Numbered from the stretch's first letter, positions 49,664 to 58,620 are shown. The stretch: DNA of 64,000 nt from DASUPK01 sp963821705 (GCA_963821705.1 CAWGEV010000005.1:62001-126000); one strand, 5' to 3'. Numbers and translations are program-made. The notes: generated by a model from the sequence alone, not told the origin.

Positions 49664-49740
49664 GCGGCGACGAGCGGCCGCCCGACGCAGCCGCTCGGGG
49701 CTTCGCCCCCTCGCCCATAGGACAGCGGCCTGGTCGCCGC
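49664..49740. terminator. Complex inverted-repeat structure between convergent genes
   Basis: Outer arms GCGGCGAC (49664-49671) / GTCGCCGC (49733-49740) enclose GAGCGG (49672-49677) / CCGCTC (49691-49696) and GGGGC-TTC-GCCCC (49697-49709). Lies between the HAD gene (plus) and the EamA transporter (minus), so bidirectional termination is likely. No T-tract. Confidence 0.55.
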
Positions 49741-50579
49741 TAGCTGCCCGCCGCGATCATCGCGACGCCCAGCAGGGCGAGCACCACTCCGGCCCATTGG
49801 ATCCGCGCCAACCGCTCCCCGAGCACGCCGTGGGCCAGCGCGATGGTGAAGGCCGGATACATGGAGCAGCCCACGGCGACGACCGGGAGGGATCCCTTGG
49901 TCGACGCGACCGCGAACAGGGCGTTGGCGAGGACGTCGAAGAAGCCGATCGTGAGCAGCACGAATACCGAGCCGGACACCGCGGCGAGGCGCGGCCGCGA
50001 GATCAGCAGAGCCACCGCCACCGTGGCGAGGCCGCCCACCCGAACCGCAAGCACCGCCCACCCAGGCCGGTCCGGTGACGCCAGGTCCAGTCCCGTGAAG
50101 AAGATTCCGAATCCCAGCCCGGCGAGGATCGCCAGCACGACCGCGCGCCGCGCCACACCCGCGTGGGCGGGATGCTCCTCGTAGCTCAGGATCACCACCC
50201 CGGCGATCGCCGGCACGAGGCCCATCAGCTGGATCGGGGCAGGGGCATCGCCTCTCGCGAGGCCGACGATCACGGGCACGACCACTCCCAACGATGCGAT
50301 CGGAGCGACGACGCTGACCGTGCCCATCGCCATCGCCGTGTAGAAGGCCCAGAGCCCGGCGAGCGACGCGGCGCCGGCCACCGCGGCGATCACGAACTTG
50401 TCGGCGGAGATCGGGTCGGCCCCGAAGACCAGGATCATCAGCGCGATCAGCACCAGCCCGAAGGGCTGCGACACCGCCAGCACGCCGAGAACCGGCAGGC
50501 GCCGGCTCGTCAGCCCTCCCAGGAAGTCGGAGACACCCCAGGAGAAAGCGGAGGCGAGGCTGATCGCCAGGGCGAGCAT
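49740..50579 (-). CDS. EamA/DMT-superfamily transporter
   Basis: 279 aa with ten hydrophobic segments in two repeats (GVSDFLGGLTSRRLPV..., and GWAVLAVRVGGLATVAVALLISRP...). The second repeat ends YPAFTIALAHGVLGERLARIQWAGVVLALLGVAMIA, the usual EamA C-terminus with conserved GERL. Exports metabolites or amino acids in characterised cases; substrate not predictable. Single gene. Confidence 0.9.
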   Translation of the reverse strand: MLALAISLASAFSWGVSDFLGGLTSRRLPVLGVLAVSQPFGLVLIALMILVFGADPISADKFVIAAVAGAASLAGLWAFYTAMAMGTVSVVAPIASLGVVVPVIVGLARGDAPAPIQLMGLVPAIAGVVILSYEEHPAHAGVARRAVVLAILAGLGFGIFFTGLDLASPDRPGWAVLAVRVGGLATVAVALLISRPRLAAVSGSVFVLLTIGFFDVLANALFAVASTKGSLPVVAVGCSMYPAFTIALAHGVLGERLARIQWAGVVLALLGVAMIAAGS

Positions 50580-50600
50580 CCCCCGGGAGTTTGCCGGGAA

Positions 50601-51107
50601 CTAGTGGCCGCCGAGGAGGCCGTTGAGGGTGTTGTTGACGCCGCCGAGGACGTTGTTGACGGCACCGTTGACGGCATCGGTCACGCCGCTCGTGGCACCA
50701 CCGCCACCGCCGGGGAGATTGACCTGCGGCGCGCTCGGGGTGCTGATCGGCGAGGACGAACCGCTCGTCCCGCTGCCAGAGGTGCCGGACCCGCTGCTCG
50801 TGGGGCTACCGGTGCCCGTCGAGCCGCCGCCGCCGTTGCCGCCCCGTGAGCTCGCGGGTCCGCCGCCGCTCGACCTGCTCGCGAGTGCGACGACCGCGTG
50901 ATTCAGCTTGTTCGGAGCGGTCCGCGCCCCTGCGGGGACGGCATCGGGCCCGCTGGTCACCGCGGAGAGCCCGCCGACCACACCGGAGAGGCTGGTGCCG
51001 AATCCGATCAACGCGGCCACGCCGACAGGAACGGCGAACAAGGCCGCTCCCGCAAGACCTCGCGCCGCCATCTTTCGGCGCCACCAAGAAAGCAATCCAT
51101 TACCCAT
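50601..51107 (-). CDS. Low-complexity exported or membrane-anchored protein
   Basis: 168 aa, start ATG 51107. N-terminus MGNGLLSWWRRKMAARGLAGAALFAVPVGVAALIGFG has a basic n-region and one hydrophobic helix. The body is Ser/Gly/Thr-rich (repeated SGSGTSGS and GGGG runs). The last 30 residues (VTDAVNGAVNNVLGGVNNTLNGLLGGH) form a regular amphipathic pattern with Asn-Asn repeats, resembling membrane-binding or pore-like helices. No family recognised. Divergent from the histidine kinase. Confidence 0.6.
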   Translation of the reverse strand: MGNGLLSWWRRKMAARGLAGAALFAVPVGVAALIGFGTSLSGVVGGLSAVTSGPDAVPAGARTAPNKLNHAVVALASRSSGGGPASSRGGNGGGGSTGTGSPTSSGSGTSGSGTSGSSSPISTPSAPQVNLPGGGGGATSGVTDAVNGAVNNVLGGVNNTLNGLLGGH

Positions 51108-51158
51108 GACTGCCCTGATCCGTAGTGTACGCGGGTGATCGGGGGATCCGCAAAAGAG

Positions 51159-52667
51159 ATGAGATTCAACCCATCACTGACGGCGCGCCTGAGAATCGGC
51201 TTCCTGGTGCTGTTTGCGTTGCTTCTGCTCGTTTCGCTGCTCGGCGTGGGCAAGCTCTTTCAGATCCGGGTGAACTACGAGAACGACATCACCCGGTACT
51301 TCCAGCTGGAGCTCGAGAGCGAGCGCCTGCGCTCCGCCTTCATCCTCGAGCAGGCGGCGGCGCGGCCGGCGACCCCGCATCAGAAGCCCAGCCAGGCGGA
51401 GCTCAACCAGGCGGCCGCGAGCTTCACCGACGCCGCCCACCGCGCCCGTGACCTGACCGACGGCGACGCCGCTCTGAACACCCAACTGACGCGGGTCGTC
51501 GCCACCGAGGCCGCCTGGCACAAAGCGGTGGCCGAGCCGCTGATCCGCGGACGGGTCCCTCCGAACGGCGTGGAACAGCGCCTGACCTCAGCCGTGACCA
51601 ACAGCGGCGACGCGCTCGCGACCACGACGCGCAACGCCCGGAATGCGTCGCGCGATCACGCCAGGACCGACACGCGGAACACGACCATCCTGGTGGCGGC
51701 CGGGCTGGCCGCTGCGCTGCTCGCGGCCCTGGTCCTCTTCTCCGGCCTGATCAACTCGATGCGGGCCCCGCTCGGCCGTCTCGTCGAGGGCGCGAGGCGC
51801 CTCGCCGGAGGAAACCTTCAGACCCGAGTCGAGGTGGGCGGCCCGGTCGAGATCGCGACGCTCGGCCGGGCCTTCAACGAGATGGCCAACTCGCTCGAGC
51901 GAGACGCGCGCGAGCGGGACCGGGTCGAGCAGATGAAGGACGACTTCGTTCTGACGGTCTCCCACGAGCTGCGCACCCCGGTCACGGTGGTGAAGGGCTT
52001 CGCCGAGATGCTGACCGCCCAGCGCAAGTCGCTCAACTCCCGCCAGTTCGAGGCGGCCGAGGTGATCGCCGACAGCGCCGGGCAGCTCCAGAAGATGATC
52101 AACGACCTGCTCGACCTCGCCCGCAGCGACGCCGGCAAGCTGCGGATCGACCCGGAGCCGACCGAGGTTCGGGCGCTCGCCCAGCGGGTCGGAAGGCAGA
52201 TGCGCCCCCACTTCGAGAGCAAGGACCAGCGCTTCACCGTCAGCGTGGAGAAGGACCTCCCCGAGGTCGAGGCCGACGCCGACCGGATCGGCCAGGTCCT
52301 TGCCAACCTGCTCACCAACGCCAACAAGTACGCGCAGGAGGGTGCGCGGGTGCGGCTCGCCGCGACGCGGGTTGGCGGCGAGATCGAGTTCGCGGTCTCG
52401 GACAACGGGCCGGGCCTCGAGGAGGAGGAGCTCGAGCATGTCTTCGATCGCTTCTGGCGAGCGGAGAGCGGTGAGACCCAGTCCGGCGGCACCGGGCTCG
52501 GCCTGGCGATCGCCAAGTCGCTCGTCGAGCTCCACGGCGGCGCGATCTCCGCGAGTTCCGTTGCGGGGGAGGGCGCTACCTTTGGCTTCGTGCTGCCGAT
52601 CGCGAAGGATGGACGGCCGAATCAGAAGGCACCCAGTCAGCGCACGAAAGCAGGGGCCGTCGGGTGA
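51159..52667 (+). CDS. Membrane sensor histidine kinase
   Basis: 502 aa from ATG 51159; GTG 51135 is an alternative. Transmembrane helix 1 (LRIGFLVLFALLLLVSLLGVG), an extracytoplasmic four-helix-type sensor of about 150 residues, helix 2 (TTILVAAGLAAALLAALVLFSGL), HAMP domain, then HisKA with SHELRTPVT (phosphorylated His) and HATPase_c with NLLTNANKY, DNGPGLEEEELEHVFDRFWR and GGTGLGLAIAKSLVELHGG. The receiver gene overlaps its 3' end, so it is one two-component pair. Signal unknown; the DNA output stage is missing here. Confidence 0.95.
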   Translation: MRFNPSLTARLRIGFLVLFALLLLVSLLGVGKLFQIRVNYENDITRYFQLELESERLRSAFILEQAAARPATPHQKPSQAELNQAAASFTDAAHRARDLTDGDAALNTQLTRVVATEAAWHKAVAEPLIRGRVPPNGVEQRLTSAVTNSGDALATTTRNARNASRDHARTDTRNTTILVAAGLAAALLAALVLFSGLINSMRAPLGRLVEGARRLAGGNLQTRVEVGGPVEIATLGRAFNEMANSLERDARERDRVEQMKDDFVLTVSHELRTPVTVVKGFAEMLTAQRKSLNSRQFEAAEVIADSAGQLQKMINDLLDLARSDAGKLRIDPEPTEVRALAQRVGRQMRPHFESKDQRFTVSVEKDLPEVEADADRIGQVLANLLTNANKYAQEGARVRLAATRVGGEIEFAVSDNGPGLEEEELEHVFDRFWRAESGETQSGGTGLGLAIAKSLVELHGGAISASSVAGEGATFGFVLPIAKDGRPNQKAPSQRTKAGAVG

Positions 52668-53032
52668 CGCGACTGCTGGTTGCGGACGATTCCGAGACCG
52701 TGCTGCTAATGCTCCAGCGCCGGCTGGAGATGGAGGGCTACGAGGTCGTCACGGCGACCGACGGCGTCGAAGCGCTCGAGCGGCTGAGTGAGCCGGGCAA
52801 GTACCCGGACGTCATCCTGCTCGACGCGATGATGCCCAACAAGTCGGGCACCGAGGTCCTGGAGGAGCTTCGCGGCGGAGGGTCGACGATCCCGATCCTG
52901 ATGATCTCCGCGCACCTCGACGCGCAGGAGCCCGACCGGATGCGATCGCTCGGTGCGACGGACGTCATCCCCAAGCCGTTCGAGTGGGAGGACCTGATCG
53001 AGAAGATCGAGGAGGTCAAGAACGGGACCTGA
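52664..53032 (+). CDS. Single-domain response regulator
   Basis: 122 aa receiver domain only. LLVADDSETVLLMLQRRLEMEGYEV supplies the acidic pocket (DD), VILLDAMMPNKSG the phosphorylated Asp, MISAHLD the Thr/Ser-equivalent Ser and IPKPFEW the Lys. No output domain, so it acts like CheY or in a phosphorelay. GTG 52664 overlaps the kinase stop (GTGA), making coupling certain. Confidence 0.95.
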   Translation: MTRLLVADDSETVLLMLQRRLEMEGYEVVTATDGVEALERLSEPGKYPDVILLDAMMPNKSGTEVLEELRGGGSTIPILMISAHLDAQEPDRMRSLGATDVIPKPFEWEDLIEKIEEVKNGT

Positions 53033-53038
53033 GGCGGG

Positions 53039-54481
53039 CTAGGACCGGGCGATCTCCATCCGGATCTGCTTGCCCTTGAGCTTCGTCCCGTCCAGGTACT
53101 CGACCGCCCGCTCCGCCTGGTCGGCGGAGACCTCGACGAACGAGAAGCGGTCGAGGACGCGGATCGAATGGATCGCGTCCTCCGGCAGCACCGCTCCCTC
53201 CCGCAGCGCCCAGCTCAGGTCCTCCTCGCTGATCCCGCCGCGCTTGCCGCGGTTGACGAACAGCTTCACGGTGCCGTTCCTCGCCTCGGGCGGCGGGCCC
53301 TCGCGATGGCGCGGCGTCGGAGCGTGCTCGAGCCGCTCCTCGGGCGGCTCCCACTCGCCGATATGGGCCTTTACGACCCGCTCGATCTCCTTGAGCTCCC
53401 CCGCCTGCTTTGCGGTGGCGAAGGTGATCGCCCGGCCGGTCCTCCCCACTCGCCCGGTCCGCCCGATCCGGTGGACGTAGATCTCGGCATTGTTGGGGAG
53501 GTCGTAGTTGATGACGTGGGTGACGTGCTCGATGTCGAGGCCTCGCGCGGCGATGTCGGTCGCCACCAGCAGCGGGGTCTTGTGCTCCTTGAACGAGATC
53601 ATCACCCCGTCGCGCTGCCCCTGGCTGAGGTCGCCGTGGAGGGCCTTGACCCGGAGGCCCTTGTCCGCCAGCTGCTTGCCGAGCCGCGCCGCGCCGATCT
53701 TGGTGCGGACGAAGATGATCGCCTGCTCGGGCTCCTCGGCCCTCAACACCTCGACCAGCCGCTCCAGCTTCTTCCTCGGCTCGACCATCACGTACGCCTG
53801 CTCGACCGAGTCGACGGTGAGCTTCCTCGGGGTCACACGGATCGTGACCGGGTCGTACATGTACTGCTCTGCGAGCCGGGCGACGGGCGCCGGCATCGTC
53901 GCCGAGAAGAGCAGCGTCTGGCGTCCGTTCGGGCACATCCGCAGGATCTTCTCGACGTCCTCGATGAACCCGAGGTCGAGCATCTCGTCCGCCTCGTCGA
54001 GCACGACGTAGCGGGTGGCGGTGAGGACGAGCGACTTCCGCGAGATCAGGTCCATCATCCGGCCGACGGTGGCGACCACGATCTGCGCGCCGGAGCGAAG
54101 CCGCGACTGCTGGTCGCGGATCGGCGCGCCGCCGAAGACGGCCACGACGTTCACTTCCTCCAGGTGCTCGGCGTAGGCGCGGAGCGCCTGGGTCACCTGG
54201 ATGCAGAGCTCCCTGGTCGGGGTGAGAACGATCGCCTGGGTCTCCTCGTTCCCGGGGTCGATGTGCTCGAGCATCGGCAGCCCGAAGGCAGCGGTCTTGC
54301 CGCTGCCGGTCTGGGCCTGTCCGATCACGTCGTGCCCGGAGAGGAGCTCCGGGATCGCCTGAGCCTGGATCGGGGTCGGCTCGACGTAGCCCAGCTCGTC
54401 GAGGGTCTGCCGCAGCCCCTCGGACAGCCCAAGCTCGGAGAAGGAGGTCGCCGCCTCCTGAGCGGCGGTGTCGTCACTCAT
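53039..54481 (-). CDS. DEAD-box ATP-dependent RNA helicase with C-terminal RNA-binding domain
   Basis: 480 aa. Q motif (FSELGLSEGLRQTLDELGYVEPTPIQAQAIP), Walker A AQTGSGKT, PTREL, a TVGR version of TPGR, DEAD, SAT, then helicase C with VATDIAARGLDIEHVTHVINYDLP and HRIGRTGR. After a Pro-rich spacer the last 75 residues (NGTVKLFVNRGKRGGISEEDLSWALREGA...RFSFVEVSADQAERAVEYLDG) are the DbpA/CsdA-type RRM that binds rRNA. Ribosome assembly or cold adaptation role expected. ATG 54481 overlaps the upstream gene's TGA. Confidence 0.96.
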   Translation of the reverse strand: MSDDTAAQEAATSFSELGLSEGLRQTLDELGYVEPTPIQAQAIPELLSGHDVIGQAQTGSGKTAAFGLPMLEHIDPGNEETQAIVLTPTRELCIQVTQALRAYAEHLEEVNVVAVFGGAPIRDQQSRLRSGAQIVVATVGRMMDLISRKSLVLTATRYVVLDEADEMLDLGFIEDVEKILRMCPNGRQTLLFSATMPAPVARLAEQYMYDPVTIRVTPRKLTVDSVEQAYVMVEPRKKLERLVEVLRAEEPEQAIIFVRTKIGAARLGKQLADKGLRVKALHGDLSQGQRDGVMISFKEHKTPLLVATDIAARGLDIEHVTHVINYDLPNNAEIYVHRIGRTGRVGRTGRAITFATAKQAGELKEIERVVKAHIGEWEPPEERLEHAPTPRHREGPPPEARNGTVKLFVNRGKRGGISEEDLSWALREGAVLPEDAIHSIRVLDRFSFVEVSADQAERAVEYLDGTKLKGKQIRMEIARS

Positions 54482-55428
54482 CAGGCGGAGGGGTCGAGGA
54501 GCAGCTTGCCGCTGGTCCCGCGCTTCTGGATGTCCTCGTGAGCGCGTGACGCCTCGCTCAGCGGATAGGTGCCCCCGATGATCACTTCGAGATCGCCCGC
54601 CGCGACCGCACCGAGGAGGTCCTCGATCATCGATCGGATCAGGTCCTGCCGCTTCATCATCAACCCGACCAGCCAGAAGCCGATCACTGACTTCGAAGTC
54701 TGAAGCAGGTAGTTGGTCGCCACCTCGTTGGGCTGACGGGCCGCATTTCCGAAGGTCACGATCCGTCCCATCATCCCGAGGGCGTGCAGCTCGGGCTCGA
54801 AGCCGGTGCCGCTCATGTGGAGGACCACGTCGACCTTCTCTCCGCCGTTGGCCTCAAGGATCGCCTCCTTGAGGTCGCCGGCGCGGGAGTCGGCGGTGGC
54901 ATCTGCGCCGAGCCGCTCCGCCAGCGCGCGCTTCTCCTCGCTCGAGGCAAGGCCGATCACCTTCGCTCCAGCTCGCTTGGCGAGCTGGACGGCGAGCGAG
55001 CCCGTCCCCCCCGCGGCCGCCTCGATCACGACCGTCTCGCCCTTCTCGACATGCGCGCAGTAGTGGAGCAGCGCGTGGGCGGTCATTCCCTGAAGCAGCA
55101 GGCCGGCGGCCTGGTCGTCGGAGACCTGGTCGGGGAGGGGGACGAGGAGCGCCTCGGGGACCACCGCCTTCTGGGCGTACCCGCCGTTGCTCATCAGCGC
55201 GGCGACCCGGCGCCCGTCGGGCGTGGTGCCCGCGATCTCCGCGCCGGGGATCAGCGGGAGCTCCTGCTCGGCCAGGTAGTCGTTGCGGATCGCGTGGGTG
55301 TCCGCCCAGTTGATTCCGGAGCGGGCGACGTCCACGACGACCATGCCGTCTGAGGGCTCGGGATCCGGGACGTCGACGTACTGAAGCTTGTCTGGACCGC
55401 CGAACTCCTCAATCTGAATAGCCTTCAT
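54481..55428 (-). CDS. Quinone oxidoreductase-like zinc-independent MDR protein
   Basis: 315 aa from ATG 55428 (GTG 55431 adjoins it). KAIQIEEFGGPDKLQYVDVPDPEPSDGMVVVDVARSGINWADTHAIRNDY starts the fold; VVIEAAAGGTGSLAVQLAKRAGAKVIGLAS is the NADPH loop, and no structural-zinc cysteines are present, so it belongs with quinone reductases/crotonases-like MDRs. End EDIQKRGTSGKLLLDP. Coupled to the helicase downstream. Its upstream region holds a family B repeat with GGAGGAGG. Confidence 0.92.
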   Translation of the reverse strand: MKAIQIEEFGGPDKLQYVDVPDPEPSDGMVVVDVARSGINWADTHAIRNDYLAEQELPLIPGAEIAGTTPDGRRVAALMSNGGYAQKAVVPEALLVPLPDQVSDDQAAGLLLQGMTAHALLHYCAHVEKGETVVIEAAAGGTGSLAVQLAKRAGAKVIGLASSEEKRALAERLGADATADSRAGDLKEAILEANGGEKVDVVLHMSGTGFEPELHALGMMGRIVTFGNAARQPNEVATNYLLQTSKSVIGFWLVGLMMKRQDLIRSMIEDLLGAVAAGDLEVIIGGTYPLSEASRAHEDIQKRGTSGKLLLDPSA

Positions 55429-55442
55429 CACCAAGAAAACTA

Positions 55443-55478
55443 CCCGCACCTCCTCCGCTTCGCGTCCGGGGGTGCGGG
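55443..55478 (-). repeat. Family B palindromic repeat between divergent genes
   Basis: Perfect 8-bp stem CCCGCACC (55443-55450) / GGTGCGGG (55471-55478) around the core CTCCGCTTCGC-GTCCGGG. It lies in the 79-bp divergent region between the quinone-reductase-like gene (minus) and the PfkB kinase (plus). On the minus strand it carries GGAGGAGG, here too far from the start to be a good ribosome binding site. Confidence 0.85.
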
Positions 55479-55507
55479 GTCTGACCCAAAGGCCCTGACA
55501 ACCTGAG

Positions 55508-56488
55508 ATGTCACTGACAGTCGTCGGCTCGATCGCTTTCGATTCCGTGCGCACGCCGTTCGGCGAGCGCGAGCGGATGCTGGGCGGCTCAGCCGTCCAT
55601 TTCTCGCTGGCCGCGAGCTTCTTCTCGGACGTCCGGGTGGTCGGCCCGGTCGGCGACGACTTCGGCGACGTGGAGATCGCCGTGCTCGAAGGCCGCGGCG
55701 TGATCACCGACGACATCGAGCGGGTGCCCGGAGGCGAGACCTTCTTCTGGCGCGGGCACTACGAGTACGACATGAACGTCGCCCACACCGACGACACCCA
55801 GCTGAACGTGTTCGCCGACTTCGACCCCAAGCTCTCGGACGAATCGAGGAGCGCCGAGATGCTCTTCCTGGGGAACATCCAGCCCGAGCTCCAGCGCCGG
55901 GTGCGCGCCTCCTGCCGGCACGCCGAGTTCGCCGCGCTCGACTCGATGAACCTCTGGATCGAAACCGAACCGGATCCGCTGAAGCGGGCGATCGCGGATG
56001 TCGACTGCCTGCTGCTCAACGACGCCGAGATCAGGGAGCTGACCGGCGAGCCGAATCTGGCGAGGGCCGCGCGCGCCGCGATGGAGATGGGAGCCGGCGT
56101 GATCGTGGCCAAGCGCGGCGAGTACGGCGCCGCCCTCTTCTCGGGGGACGAGTTCTTCGCGATCCCGGGCTACCTGCTCGAGGACGTTCGCGATCCGACT
56201 GGCGCCGGCGACAGCTTCGCGGGCGGGTTCCTCGGCTATCTGGACAGCCGCCGCGCCGCCGGCGATTCGGTCACGGACCACGCGGTGCTGCGCCAGGCGA
56301 TGGCGTACGGCTCGGTCCTCGCCTCATTCAACGTCGAGGACTTCGGCACCGAGCGGGTCCGCTCGCTGACCCGGGATGAGATCGACGAGCGGCTGCGCGA
56401 CTTCCGCCGGATCACTCACTTCGAGGTGCCCTATCAATCGGGTGGCGCCCCGCCTTCGGCTGCGGCGCCCCCTCACATCACGACCTAG
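55508..56488 (+). CDS. PfkB-family carbohydrate/nucleoside kinase
   Basis: 326 aa. GGSAVHFSLAASFFSDVRVVGPVGDDFGD is the first PfkB signature and RDPTGAGDSFAGGFLGYLDSR the second, with catalytic Asp. The middle lid region (ERVPGGETFFWRGHYEYDM) fits the adenosine/ribokinase-like branch, but the substrate is undetermined. The last 16 residues (GGAPPSAAAPPHITT) are encoded by a hairpin with GGCGCC arms (56442-56476) that overlaps the convergent antiporter's stop. Confidence 0.92.
   Translation: MSLTVVGSIAFDSVRTPFGERERMLGGSAVHFSLAASFFSDVRVVGPVGDDFGDVEIAVLEGRGVITDDIERVPGGETFFWRGHYEYDMNVAHTDDTQLNVFADFDPKLSDESRSAEMLFLGNIQPELQRRVRASCRHAEFAALDSMNLWIETEPDPLKRAIADVDCLLLNDAEIRELTGEPNLARAARAAMEMGAGVIVAKRGEYGAALFSGDEFFAIPGYLLEDVRDPTGAGDSFAGGFLGYLDSRRAAGDSVTDHAVLRQAMAYGSVLASFNVEDFGTERVRSLTRDEIDERLRDFRRITHFEVPYQSGGAPPSAAAPPHITT
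56442..56476. terminator. Hairpin at convergent gene ends
   Basis: GGTGGCGCC-CCGC-CTTCGGCT-GCGG-CGCCCCC (written in pieces): CCGC/GCGG and GGCGCC arms around a TTCG loop. Located where the PfkB and antiporter genes meet tail to tail, so a bidirectional terminator is plausible. Confidence 0.45.
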
Positions 56489-58071
56489 GTACCGAGCCGC
56501 GCCTCGTCCAGGTCGAGGTCGCGCTGGATCCGGCGGAAGAGGTCCTGCTTGATCCGCCCGTCGTTGCGCATGCCGAGCAGGCTCTCCCGCTCCGTCCGGA
56601 TCAGGTCCTCGCGCAGCCTCCGGTAGCCGGTCAGCGGATCCTCGATCGGCATCTCGTTGTCCTCGCCCTGCAGCGCGGCGACGCAGCGGGCGAAGCGAGC
56701 CTGGTAGAGCTCGCGCAGGCGGTTCAGCGCGTTCTCCGGGACGGGGGTCCCGTCGGATTCGAGCTGATCGAGCCGGTCGAGTGCCGCCTGGGCCGCCGCG
56801 AGCCGCGCGACCGCCTCATCCGGGGCCCAGGGCTCCGAGGAGCTCAGGCCGAGCCACCTGACGAGCGCGGGGAGCGTCAATCCCTGGCCCACCAGGGTGA
56901 CGAGGATGACCGCCACCGTCAGGTAGACGATCAGGTCCCTTGAGCCGAAGGGGGCGCCCGAGTCGAGCGTGAAGGGAAGCGCGAGAGCGGCGGCGAGGGA
57001 GACCGCCCCCCGCATGCCGCTCCAGCCGATCAGCACGCGCTCGCGCCAGTCCTCCCCCCCTCCCGTGTCCCCGATTCGCGGGAAAAGCCGGCCGATCGCG
57101 GTCGGCAGGAACTGCCAGGCGATCCTGACGACCACGACGACGGCCGAGACCATCAGCCCGTAGCCGACGATCTCGCCGGTGGAGAACTGATTCCCGACGG
57201 TCCGCAGGATGTCCGGGAACTGCTCCCCCACGAGCACGAAGAGGATCGCGTTGAGGGCGAAGACGAGGACCCGCCAGAAGGACTGGGCGTTGAGCCGGGT
57301 GTCGGCGTCGAAGATGATGTGCGAGCGCCAGCCCGAGAAGAGGCCGCTGCTGACGGCGGCGAGCACCCCGGAGGCGCCGACGCCGTCCGCGAGGGCGAAC
57401 GACGCATAGGCGGTGAACACCGTGAGCAGGATCGCAAGAGGCGCATCGTCGAGCCGGCGAAGCGCCATCTGGGCCACGCCCGAGACCGCCAAGCCGATCG
57501 CGATCCCGCCGATCACCCCGACCACGAGGTCGTCGATCGCCTCCCCCGCGGTGAGCGTGCCGCTCACGACGGCCACCACCGCGACCTTGTAGGAGACCAG
57601 GGCGACCGCGTCGTTGATCATGCTCTCGCCCTCGACCAGGGTCGCGACCCGATCGGTGACGCCCACCCGCTGGAAGGTGGTGATCGCGGAGACGGGATCG
57701 GTGGGGGCGACGATCGCGCCCAGCACGAAGCCCTCGGCCCAGTTGATGCTGGGGATCACCGCCTGCGCGATCGCCGCCACGGCGACCATCGTCGCCAGCG
57801 TGAGGCCGATCACCAGCCAGCTGAGCGGCACGATCTCCGCGAGGAGCTCCCTGGGCGAGGCCCAGTAGCCGGCGGACTGAAGCAGCGGCGGCAGGAAGAC
57901 CAGGAAGACGATGTCGGGCTGGAGCTGGATCGTCGGCACGCCGGGCAAGAAGCCGGCGGCGAGCCCGCCCAGTACCAGGACGATCGGATACGGGATCGAG
58001 AGCGCGTCCGCAATCCGGACCAGGACGATCGAGGCGGCCACCAGCGCAATCAGGATCTCGATGTCGTTCAC
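56485..58071 (-). CDS. CPA1-type Na+/H+ antiporter (NhaP-like)
   Basis: 528 aa, about 12 transmembrane helices plus a cytoplasmic C-terminus. APTDPVSAITTFQRVGVTDRVATLVEGESMINDAVALVSYKVA holds the TDP and ND motifs of cation exchange; GWSGMRGAVSLAAALALP is the conserved late helix. The final 110 residues are soluble and charged (LDRLDQLESDGTPVPENALNRLREL...). Ion homeostasis at the cell membrane. Ends overlap the PfkB stop by four bases. Confidence 0.94.
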   Translation of the reverse strand: MNDIEILIALVAASIVLVRIADALSIPYPIVLVLGGLAAGFLPGVPTIQLQPDIVFLVFLPPLLQSAGYWASPRELLAEIVPLSWLVIGLTLATMVAVAAIAQAVIPSINWAEGFVLGAIVAPTDPVSAITTFQRVGVTDRVATLVEGESMINDAVALVSYKVAVVAVVSGTLTAGEAIDDLVVGVIGGIAIGLAVSGVAQMALRRLDDAPLAILLTVFTAYASFALADGVGASGVLAAVSSGLFSGWRSHIIFDADTRLNAQSFWRVLVFALNAILFVLVGEQFPDILRTVGNQFSTGEIVGYGLMVSAVVVVVRIAWQFLPTAIGRLFPRIGDTGGGEDWRERVLIGWSGMRGAVSLAAALALPFTLDSGAPFGSRDLIVYLTVAVILVTLVGQGLTLPALVRWLGLSSSEPWAPDEAVARLAAAQAALDRLDQLESDGTPVPENALNRLRELYQARFARCVAALQGEDNEMPIEDPLTGYRRLREDLIRTERESLLGMRNDGRIKQDLFRRIQRDLDLDEARLGT

Positions 58072-58095
58072 GCGGCGAGTCTACGATCGCGCCTC

Positions 58096-58617
58096 ATGTC
58101 CCAGCTGACCCCACCCCTTTCGGCCGAGGACCACGTCGACGGCCCCGACCGCGCCGAGCTCGAGCTGGTCATGTACGGGGACTTCCAGTGCCCGTACTGC
58201 ACCGCCGCCTATCCGATCGTTCGCCGGATCCGGGACCAGCTCGGCGGCCGCCTGCTCTTCGCCTTCAGGCACTTCCCGCTCCGGGAGGTGCATCCCGACG
58301 CCCAGCGTGCCGCCGAGGCAGCGGAGGGCGCCGCGGCGCAGGGAGCGTTCTGGGAGATGCACGACTCGATGTACGAGTCGCGCGGCACGCTCGGCCGGGA
58401 GGATCTGATCCACCAGGCGACCGAGCTCGGCCTCGACGTCGATCAGTTCGCCGCCGAGCTCGACTCCAACGTGCACGCCCCGCGGGTCCAGCGCGACGTC
58501 GACAGCGGCCTCTCGAGCGGTGTCACGGGCACGCCGGGTTTCTTCGTGGGAGGCCGGCTCCACGCGGGCTCGTTCGACGCCAATTCGCTGATCGCGGCGC
58601 TCGAGACGACCGCGTAG
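58096..58617 (+). CDS. DsbA/thioredoxin-like oxidoreductase (CPYC)
   Basis: 173 aa. VMYGDFQCPYCTAAYPIVRRIRDQLGGRLLFAFRHFPL starts a DSBA-like thioredoxin fold with active site CPYC; GVTGTPGFFVGGRLHAGSF has the cis-Pro. No signal peptide, so it is a cytoplasmic or FrnE-like relative rather than periplasmic DsbA. It begins 24 bp from the divergent antiporter. Confidence 0.92.
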   Translation: MSQLTPPLSAEDHVDGPDRAELELVMYGDFQCPYCTAAYPIVRRIRDQLGGRLLFAFRHFPLREVHPDAQRAAEAAEGAAAQGAFWEMHDSMYESRGTLGREDLIHQATELGLDVDQFAAELDSNVHAPRVQRDVDSGLSSGVTGTPGFFVGGRLHAGSFDANSLIAALETTA

Positions 58618-58620
58618 GCC

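Noticed and set aside
54481..55716. 411-codon version of the quinone reductase gene
   Set aside because: The MDR fold starts at Met 55428; the extra N-terminal part is antisense to the PfkB gene and crosses a family B repeat.
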